From Gautieria morchelliformis (Eukaryota; Basidiomycota; Agaricomycetes; Gomphales; Gomphaceae), in the NCBI GenBank assembly GCA_015179125.1, contig WHVA01000222.1, forward strand, positions 1-64,000: DNA of 64,000 nucleotides, read 5' to 3'. The notes beneath the pieces were generated by a model that did no database searches, had not been told where the DNA came from, and was given only the letters and a program-made list of their open reading frames with translations. Shown piece after piece: positions 56,092 through 64,000 of this stretch. Position numbers and translations under genes: made by a program. Position 1 is the first letter of the stretch. Each line of letters opens with the position of its first letter.

Positions 56092-57241
56092 ATGGCGCAG
56101 ATAACTCTTCCCAGCCCGCAGACCCGGAGGTCATTTCTTCCCGCTAAAAGTTGGCAGCACTTCGTTGCAGGAGGGTGAGAGCATACTACGTTCTTCAGGG
56201 GGCGAGCTCTCAAAGTGAATTCAGGTTGGGGGGGATGTGCGGCGCGATTGTAACGTCGCCGTTCGACGTCGTTAAAACTCGGTTACAATCTTCCATGTTC
56301 AGAGATGGCCCCGTGACTATCAACGCCAAAGGGACAGCTGAGATTGTTGCCCAAAGGTCTGGTGGCCTCTTGTATCACTTCGTAGAAACCGGACATATTC
56401 TTCGGTGAGCTGTATTTATAAGATCTCCTAGACTTAATGTTAACGAACGATGCTTGCTCAGAAATATATATCTGTACGAAGGAGTGCCAGCTCTTTTCAA
56501 GGGTCTGGGACCCACCTTAGTCGGAGTCATCCCCGCCCGTTCCATCAATTTTTTCACATATGGCAATGGCAAAGAAGTCATCGCCAGCCGATTAAACGGC
56601 GGCATGGAAAACTCCTGGGTCCACCTCTCCGCTGCAACGTTGGCCGGTATCGTAACTGGAACTGCCACGAACCCAATCTGGGTCATCAAAACGCGTTTGC
56701 AACTGAGTGCATCTCAGGCACGTCCGTATACAAGTAGCTGGGAGTGTATAAAGGATGTAATTCGGGTGGATGGGGTGCGGGGACTTTATAAAGGCCTCAG
56801 CGCGAGTTATCTTGGAGTCACCGAAGGGACTATCCAGTGGACTTTATACGAAAGGCTGAAGCGACTGACCCGAAACCCAGACGGGAATGGAGGGGCTTTA
56901 GAGTGGATAGGAATGCTGGGAAGTGCGGGTATGGCGAAGTGTGTTGCCAGTTTGATTACATACCCCCACGAAGTAAGTAACTCCCTCTCGCCCTAATGCT
57001 GAGTAGCTGGTTTACGTTCACCTAATAGGTCATTCGTACGCGGTTACGGCAGCCTTCAATTCATGGCGTCAAAAAGTATACAGGTCTCTATCAGACATTA
57101 CGGCTCGTTATTGCGGAAGAAGGGACAAAACGTCTATATGGCGGTCTTTCAGCCCACTTACTCCGGGTCGTGCCCAATGCGGCCGTTATGTTCTCGATTT
57201 ATGAGGGCATTTTATGGTGGGGGAAAGCACGTCGGGCATAA
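56092..57241 (+). CDS. RIM2: mitochondrial carrier, Rim2/SLC25A33-36-type pyrimidine nucleotide transporter
   Basis: The start at 56092 gives MAQITLPSPQTRRSFLPAKS. Three introns joined in frame: one of about 50 nt after FVAGG (GTGAGAG..TTCAG), one at about 56405-56460, and one at about 56973-57028. The protein has three carrier repeats. Repeat 1 has SPFDVVKTRLQSS (PX[DE]XX[KR]X[KR] signature), repeat 2 NPIWVIKTRLQ and repeat 3 YPHEVIRTRLRQ. LFKGLGPTLVGVIPARSINF and LYKGLSASYLGVTEGTIQW fit Rim2 and its human relatives, which move pyrimidine nucleotides across the inner mitochondrial membrane to support mtDNA and RNA synthesis. It ends FSIYEGILWWGKARRA. All frames are open; the gene is intact. 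Confidence 0.92.
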
Positions 57242-57472
57242 ATCTTTTAGTTCTGTTTTCAATTCGTTGCGATTGTTAGATTAAGCTATTCACTTCCGCA
57301 CTTCCGCCATCTCTTGATCTTGTCTGATGCCCACCATAGTCAATGTATATTAGTGCATGTATAACCCCGCTCTATCCATACACTGCTAATCACGCCATAC
57401 CTAATAGTTATCGTTCATTGTGGGTGTTGCGGTAATACCAGAGTCTGCTTTTGTCATCTAGCGCAGTGCAAA
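57242..57472. other. convergent 3' intergenic region
   Basis: Short spacer between the 3' ends of the carrier gene (plus) and the methyltransferase gene (minus). No feature beyond presumed polyadenylation regions. Confidence 0.5.
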
Positions 57473-59101
57473 TCATGGTGCCAGAGAACTCTGATCCCGT
57501 CCCTTCGTAATTTTGATGAACTTTCCCTGCATCCATACTCTGTGCATTTTGAGTTGTCGTTTCCGGTTAACTATAAGGCGATTATCGACGCCAAGTTGTT
57601 CAATGGAGAAAAGTGGTTGGGGAAGAGAAGAAAGGACGTCAATGGTAAGTTCACGGCCTGTGGTAGACGACGGGACACAAGCGGACGGGGATTGAGTCGA
57701 AGTTGCTTGCAGGGCTACGGTTGACATATTAGAGGCGGCTTCCGCAGGCGTATGGGGACCCGCAGTGTGCGGCAAATCATGGTAAGCGGAAAATGACACC
57801 GAAGTTGATTGGCTGGGGTCGAGGGAGGCTGGAGTTGCGCCAGGAGGCGTCTCGGATTCTGTCTCTACTACTGTAGTCGTGCTAGTGCTCCCCGTATCGG
57901 TCACAGGTGACCCCGTAAAAATGGTAGCCAGGTCTTCTACAATAGTTTATGAAGTTAGGTAAAAACTATTTTACAGCTATCATAGACTCACCCAGCGTAA
58001 AAAAATAAACCCGCGTCTTATCTCCTCTGGCGTAGAAATTATCACTCAAAAGCCTGCCTTCCTTAAACCGAAGCTGCGCCAAATCAAAGCGGCCATAGTC
58101 CCGAAGCATTACCCTTCCGCCGGGTTTAAGGACCTGGAATATCCGTCATACCTACAAGGAATGAGTGAGATGAGCAGGACCGTACCGAGTGTATGTTTGT
58201 GATGGCCTGGCACCACTCATCAGGATGTAACGCACTCAAAACGAAAATCATGACAACGATGTCCACACTACACGGAGGCACATTATCAGGTAGTGTCGTA
58301 GATGATAAATCCCATAAACAAGCGGCGATTTTGCCTGCTGGAGGAGATTCATACAGCGGGTGAGACTGGAATAAGCGAGGTCGGTCGCATGAGTTCGGCA
58401 GGGAGTGCTGAGAGCGGATCCTACAATATTACTTTTACAAGCTGAATGGCTCTCGGAGAATAGTCGCATGCTATAATCGAAAGATCGGGGTTTTTGTTGG
58501 AACCGAGTAGAGGGAAAACTGCGTTTCCTGCCCCTAATGCCAGATATAAGGCTGGGAGGATGGGACGCTGCAATAGTAAATGGAAAATCTCACCGCATCC
58601 AACTTCTAAGACGGTGACATGCCCAGCCTTATGGCGAGTGCGTCACTCAGACAACTCTACCTTGAGAGGTACATGCCTACCTGCGGTTGTGTGGCCGCAA
58701 CGAGCTCAGGAAATTCCAGGTGCAGCCACTTCCGATCTCGAAAGAAGTTGTTTTCGTTGTTCTTATAAAAAATGTCCCAATGGCGTGCAGGCTTGTCGTT
58801 ATATTTGGACTTCTCAGATTCCGGAACAGGCATACTGCGCTGTCGAGCAAGTGCCTCCGCTACTTTGGCCTCTTGATCAGTAGGAGGGGGAACATGGTCC
58901 CACGCGTTCTGGGAGAAAACGTCTTGATCATCCTAAAGAAACTGAGCATTGGATTTTTGGCCACAAGAAAGAACATGAACTCACTGTCAGGTAACGAGAT
59001 CCAAAATTCGGGACGCTGGACTTGTCCTGTACTGAAGAGGTAGTCTTCAGTGCATTACTGCTTCTACCGAGATTATATGCTGTTTCCTCAGCACTTGCCA
59101 T
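57473..59101 (-). CDS. TRM140: tRNA N3-methylcytidine methyltransferase, METTL2/Trm140-type
   Basis: The start at 59101 gives [20 protein letters not shown]. Exon 1 ends FGSRYLT at a GTGAGT donor. Exon 2 reads [14 protein letters not shown] and [20 protein letters not shown] with LHLEFPEL, a METTL2 hallmark region. SAM-binding motif I is [16 protein letters not shown], then [15 protein letters not shown]. Later exons give [44 protein letters not shown] and near the end [20 protein letters not shown]. The enzyme makes m3C32 in tRNA-Thr/Ser with SAM. A low-complexity Ser/Thr/Pro insert (around 57540-57900) separates the fold from the last block, unlike human METTL2. A CTAAT-like branch site is seen in several introns. 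No lesion seen. Confidence 0.9.
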
Positions 59102-59306
59102 GTTCAATGACATCAGTGTTCTCACACTTAAGGTCGAATCACGTGACGGCCCGAGGTTGTATTCGAATTTTGCGCTGTCACGTCGCAAGGCATGCGGTAG
59201 ATATATAAGACAGACCCAAAGCATGCCTAGCAGCTATCAAGACGGTATCGGACCCGAAAAGGTTGGAAAAAAGCCGAGCAAGAAATCCTTGTTATAGTAC
59301 AAACGT
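59102..59306. other. intergenic region with possible promoter of the methyltransferase gene
   Basis: About 200 bp. A TATA-like tagatatataag word lies near 59202. No gene. Confidence 0.45.
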
Positions 59307-61487
59307 TCAAACTTCTCCTACACTGTCCGTGATTGAAACTCCTGGCGTGTACGCCTTGATTTGCTCCAGTAAGTCTTCCGCATGCCTCACACTCCCCAAC
59401 TAAGATAGGGACAATAAGTGAATCGGCAACAAAATAGAGCAAGGAACCCACCCGTAACGTGTGCAGTACTACCCGCTTATCCACGATAAGGCCAAACTTG
59501 ATGTATCGAGGGTCCTGTGCTATCTCAAAATTCATGCCTTTGAACAAGCTTGTATTGAGGACCAAACGCAGAACTCCATCCGTGCGAAGAACTGAAACGT
59601 CTAAGTGGTCTGAAACAAACTCACGGGAGAGCGCACATACCTAGCCTTGGCCGCCCAGTCTTCTTGTTCACATTCAATTTCAACATACCGACACCACGCT
59701 CCTTCCATCCGCTGGCCGGTGGGGGCGCCATAGCAAACAACTTCGCCCGTACTTGGTACTCGGTTCTTTCGTCTTCCTCACCAGTCATCACTGCGGTTGA
59801 AGAATATAAGTTTACACAGGAGTATTCCAACGCCTAAATACGACATACCTTCTTGTTCTGTGTATTCAACCTTTTTTTCATCTTCAGAAACATCCGGTTG
59901 GTTTTCCTTGGCGCTTAGAATGTCGCCGAAACTGGTGGGGCTTCCGGCTTCATCGTCGCCTGCTTCATCACCACTTCCACTAGCACTTCCGCTGCCTGTG
60001 CCAAGATCGTTGGTGTCCAGGCCATTAACACTGGAACCACGTTTTGCCTTCTTTGTAGGCCTCGACGGGGTTGCAGCAAATTTGCCAGAGCGGGTTGTGT
60101 ATGGCCCAAATGCATTCACGTGCTTGCCTGGTGATTTCGAACGCACAGCACGTGAAGGAGACGTGGGCGAAGCAGTAGACGCAACACCAAATGTCGTCAC
60201 CGATGGGCGGGCTGTAGCAAAGGGGGATGCAGCAGAAGCATAGGCCTTGAAACCGGAAGATCCAAATGTGACAGGGGCAGAAACCTGCGGCGCACTGCTG
60301 TTGAAAGGGGTTGTAGCGGAAGGGATGGAAGGGATGGAAGGGATGGAAGATGCCGGGGGTTTGGGTATACTACTTGTACCAAATGTAGGTGGAGGATTAG
60401 TCGATCCGAAAACATTAGGGGCATTCTTAGATGCAGCAAAAGGTGAAGCGGACGAAGCATAGGCCATGAAACCCGTCTGGGGAGATGCGTCAATATACAA
60501 TTGTTTATTAATGGACACCTTGAGAATGACGTACAGATTTCACAGCTTGAGTCTTGGCCTCAGTTTTTTCCTGGTCTGGCGGGGGAGATATCCTCTTGGG
60601 CTCTCGAGGGTTTTGGTCGCCGTCGTCGCGTCGGCGTTTGCCTTGACAAGCATCGGGATCAGGAGACACTCGCGGGACAATAGGAGTGATGTCTTTCTCG
60701 GGATGCTTGTCCTCAACATCGGTTCGAGAAGGTGCTTCAATGGCAGGCTCTGGCATCTCTGGGGAAGCCACACGAGAAGGCGACCCAGTAAACGTTCCTG
60801 CGGATGGACCAGCTGTCGCCTCAATAGTAGCTGGCTCGTCCCCGCCAGAACGCTCAACTTCTTCCTTGTCGCTGTCGCTCCTGGCACTGACACTCTTGGA
60901 GGAGTCATCCTCTCCAACGTCAGGGTCTTCATCGTGTGGATTAGTTTCACCCGCTGAACCTTCCTCAGATCTCTTTCGTTGAGCTTCTTGCCAACTCAAG
61001 TCCTTGACGCGTCTACGAATCTGTCGTACTTTACTCTCGTGGGGTGGAGAAGTGCTCGGACGAAGGCCATTTGTAGACGGTGGTGTAGTGGGAGGTGGCG
61101 GCTGTGCCTCCTCTATATCTGTGGCTCCTAAAGATTGAAGCCTGTTCTTCTTCGGTGGGATTTCGACCTCTTTGGCATCTACTGGCACGATACTCTCGTC
61201 ATCCTGTAAATCGATTCACTTTGAACAAGCATATCGGTGGCGATAAGCATTAACACCTCACTTTAGGGGTAGAGACTTCAACTGAGACCTCTCGAAGTCG
61301 TTTCTTACTTGTTTTTGTAGCATCTATATGCCATGAACGATAAGATATGTCGAGATGAGCTAGTCCACTGACCTTCTGGTAAAGGTGAACACGAGTCCTC
61401 TGGTGGCGCCACCTCTACAATATCAACCATGGCAATTGGAGATTTGTCTCGAATAACATTGCCACCACTTGTGTCTTTATCTGTCAT
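59307..61487 (-). CDS. Ran-binding protein, RanBP3/Yrb2/Hba1-type with FG-like region
   Basis: The start at 61487 gives [20 protein letters not shown]. The middle is charged and disordered ([20 protein letters not shown], then acidic Ser-rich), with a possible NLS ([17 protein letters not shown]). Next comes a region with spaced FG-like words ([45 protein letters not shown]). The C-terminal RanBD1 domain has [52 protein letters not shown] and [13 protein letters not shown]. The last exon gives [20 protein letters not shown], stop at 59307. Introns are short with GTGGGT and GTRNGT donors. Family members act as cofactors of Crm1-dependent nuclear export by binding Ran-GTP. All exons are open. 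Confidence 0.88.
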
Positions 61488-61958
61488 GTTGTATGTCTGT
61501 CAAGGATGAACCACACGGTGGAAAGAGGAGAAAGAGAATGAGATTTGCCTCAAGTGCTTACGTACGCAACGGCTGAATATCTGGTACCGCGGCCTTGAGG
61601 CGTGCCGTCTTCTGGACTGCTTCCGCCTATAATTACTTATCTGGTTCTAAAAACAATGCCTTTTAGTGCTCGAATACAATCCTCTCACAATCAGTATTCG
61701 AACAATGTAGTAGGTAGTACATTACAATGACATTGAACGTTGTAGTACTACAACTGAGTCTGAAACTCCCGTCTCCCAATGTATCGCAGACGCAGTGTCT
61801 GCCTGTCAGTGATGACTCGTGATGCCTTGATGCTCCACTGTTCTCGGGCCGTGAATAGATATCTCTCTAATCAGAGGGCATACTGTAGGTATGATATGCA
61901 TGTTCGAGGGGAGATAAGGGCTGCGATTAGTGTCGCAGGTTTTGCTTCAATTTTACAT
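61488..61958. other. intergenic region
   Basis: About 470 bp between two minus-strand genes. Only short frames. It contains the 5' flank of the Ran-binding protein gene and the 3' flank of the membrane protein gene. Confidence 0.55.
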
Positions 61959-63709
61959 TTATACTGCCACTACTTGGGAATGCTTCTGAGCCCATGGTAC
62001 TGAATCTTCTACAAACTCGTCAGACTTCGTGTCACTGTTGGAGTTTGAGGGCGCCACGCCTCGATCAACGGTGACCTGATGAGAGACGTTTATGTTCAGC
62101 TTTTGAAGGGGAAAAGAACCCATGGTCGGATGCGTTGAAGGGGCAACGCGACCGCCAGATGGGCTTTGCGACAACCCGAGGCCAACCTGTTCGATCAAAT
62201 GAGTATGTCATAATCCTAGGAAAAGTGTAATGCTCGTACCCTGACGATAATCAAGGTAAAGGTAATGCCCTGCAGAATGATGAAGACGAGTCAGAGTCAA
62301 TATTATGCAGGCATGGTCCAAAACACACAATGATGGGAACTAGCATATCAAGCGCTGGAATAATCATCGTCAGACAATGGAAGCAGTAGGGGATGGTAGC
62401 TGTCCATACCAACGTATTGCACGAAGCTGTTAGACACATACGCAGCCAATAATACCAGGAGTGTGCTGGAATATATAGCACCACTCTCGAGAATAACCGC
62501 CATCACTGGCCACAGTGATCGATTCCCGAGCCCGCGGGCAACGTTCATGTTCACCCTCCATATCCTGTAACTATACCCAATGGTTTTTAAGACAGGTCGA
62601 GCGAATGCTGAACACCACCACTTACACGATAAGGAAGGTAGTGATAACATTCTGGACCAGGGATATGCTGAAAAACGAAGTAGCCCACCCCGCCAGACTG
62701 GATGCAAAAAGCTGTAGGGAGTTAATAGAGCTCTCAAATAAGTTAGTGCTGATGTCAAGCTCACCCCTGAGGTAGTGGTACCGATGACGACCTCAATTCC
62801 AACACCTGATGCTATACCAGCCATAAAAGATGTGAGCATAGGAAACAGGTACCAAGCCAATACGTACTGATACTGCCGCATAACAGGAGAATTGGTAGAA
62901 CAACGATAAGCTTGCTACGTCCTGAGGAGAATGAGCAAACGACTGGTCAATTGATGAATGAATATGTACCCCAGACGATGTACAGTCGGTAAATCTGCAC
63001 GGCCATTGAGTTTCTGTTACACTCAAAGAATCATGCAACTCACGAATAATGAGTCGGCAACAGCCGTCAAAGCAACGTAGACTCCAGTTCGTGTTACCTG
63101 TAATTCAGATTGGCTGACTGTCTCTGATTTGGGTCAGGAGGTCATCTTACTTCTTTCCTGTGAGAGTACATGAATGCACGAACTCCGGCTTGAGGCGACG
63201 ATAACATACCATTGATTCAAGGACGCAAAGTACGCAATTATCGCACCTGGATCCTCTCTAAATGCTGGCTGCAGGGCGATAAAGCCATCTGAGAGACGCA
63301 TGGCGGTGAGCTAGGAGCAGGGGGGTGGGGACGGTAGGTAACGTACCCATGATCCTGCTCCAGCTCAGGGCGAAGTTAACCCCAATTAGGATCCACTGCG
63401 ATAAAGTAAGTGCCATATTACTGCATGACATTGAAGGCATACCATAAGAATCGCCGTGATGAGGAAATGCCAATTGACCCGTTCAGAGGTGCGCCTAAGG
63501 ACAGAGTTAGGAATACCTGATTAAGAGAGGGATACGCTTACCCATTGTATAGAAGCACATAGACGCATGCTATGAAAAGCACCTGGCATTGGTTCAGTTA
63601 TCAGCATGATTCAACAGATGAGGAGTAGTTTGCTTGCCTGAAAAACGCCATAGAAAAAAGATTGCAAAATCAATCCGACGAGTACAGCTACATCCAGTCT
63701 CAGTGGCAT
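61959..63709 (-). CDS. multi-pass fungal integral membrane protein
   Basis: The start at 63709 gives MPLRLDVAVLVGLILQSFFY. Many short exons encode hydrophobic segments: WHFLITAILM, WILIGVNFALSWSRIM, the loop FREDPGAIIAYFASLNQWYV, TGVYVALTAVADSLF, then IYRLYIVW, AWYLFPMLTSFMAGIASGVG, a segment around 62520-62600 (RIWRVNMNVARGLGN) and MAVILESGAIYSSTLLVLLA. The C-terminal tail is polar (VGLGLSQSPSGGRVAPSTHP), stop at 61959. The pattern (A/VDxxxxYR..IVW, ILESGAIYS) is that of a large Agaricomycete family of about seven-TM proteins of unknown function, often several per genome. Exon borders beyond those above are approximate. Confidence 0.75.
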
Positions 63710-63950
63710 GGCAGGCAAATAGAGGAGCAATGGGGCGAATCTGTCGCGTGCTAGATTCTCATCTACTTATAGCATTACAGCAGCCATAGGTGCATAAGGG
63801 ATTCGGTTGTCCGGTGTCGCCTTGGCTTCCTTCGGTTGGCTATGCGGTGATACATTTTGTTTGTTGGTACAGGTCACTTAGCCGCGCCGCGGCACCCAAG
63901 GGACGAGGAACGGCCCCGGCCCGAGCAAGGTAGTCTGTGCGGCAGCAAAC
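63710..63950. promoter_or_regulatory. divergent promoter region
   Basis: 240 bp between the start of the membrane-protein gene (minus) and the ATG of the edge gene (plus). GC-rich near 63880-63930 (cgcgccgcgg). No TATA word stands out. Confidence 0.4.
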
Positions 63951-64000
63951 ATGGCGGCGAAGAAAGACAGCCTCAGACCAGAGCCAGTGCAGGTGGCCTA
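63951..64000 (+). CDS. 5' end of an unidentified gene at the window edge
   Basis: ATG at 63951 opens MAAKKDSLRPEPVQVA and runs off the window. Its context aaacATGgcg is a good eukaryotic start. The product cannot be identified from 16 codons. Confidence 0.4.
   Translation, partial: MAAKKDSLRPEPVQVA

Overview
This is a stretch of a filamentous basidiomycete genome, most likely an Agaricomycete close to Rhizoctonia/Ceratobasidiaceae. The grounds are short introns of about 41-60 nt with GTRNGT donors, lineage-typical F-box and seven-TM families, and a dense nest of fungal transposable elements. No bacterial or organellar signature is visible. The organism assignment is inference; the gene calls come from reading motifs and exon joins in the sequence.

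Layout. 1-13.2 kb is a nested retroelement pile. It holds a truncated Ty3/gypsy chromodomain element with its 3' LTR, a spliced gene on the opposite strand of that element, a 3'-truncated LINE (minus strand), and a full Ty1/copia element. The copia element sits in an ankyrin-repeat reading frame and was itself hit by two solo LTRs. 13.2-16.3 kb has no recognisable gene. 16.3-26.3 kb holds three tandem F-box genes and a DUF2235 alpha/beta-hydrolase gene; the F-box genes were multiplied together with the 3' end of the DUF2235 gene. 26.8-28.3 kb is an intact aldo-keto reductase gene with a 9-nt micro-exon. 29.9-37.7 kb is a pogo/Tigger-type transposase gene split by a near full-length 6 kb LINE. 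38.3-48.2 kb holds a TA-flanked MITE, two copies of a short element beginning GTTAGCAAC, a decayed hAT transposase, a decayed gag, a 15-bp minisatellite and a MULE transposase gene. 48.7-50.3 kb is an alpha-amylase pseudogene with a guanine-deaminase fragment inside one intron. 50.8-52.6 kb is an unrecognised multi-exon gene. 53.0-55.5 kb is a second pogo copy, split by a non-autonomous hAT element that carries Tup1-like WD40 fragments and a solo LTR.

From 56.1 kb to the end the window is ordinary compact host DNA: a Rim2-type mitochondrial carrier, a METTL2/Trm140-type tRNA m3C methyltransferase, a RanBP3/Yrb2-type Ran-binding protein, a multi-TM membrane protein, and the first codons of a divergent gene at the right edge.

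The order of events can be read from nesting and target-site duplications. Solo LTRs (TSDs CAGAT, GGGTT, CTCTC) are younger than the copia and gypsy copies they interrupt. The LINE (12-bp TSD) is younger than pogo copy 1. The hAT element (8-bp TSD) is younger than pogo copy 2. The most unusual signals are a strand-biased TTCCG word that saturates the gypsy element and both LTR families, the spliced antisense zinc-motif gene inside that element, captured host gene fragments (Tup1-like, guanine deaminase), and the F-box/DUF2235 segmental array.
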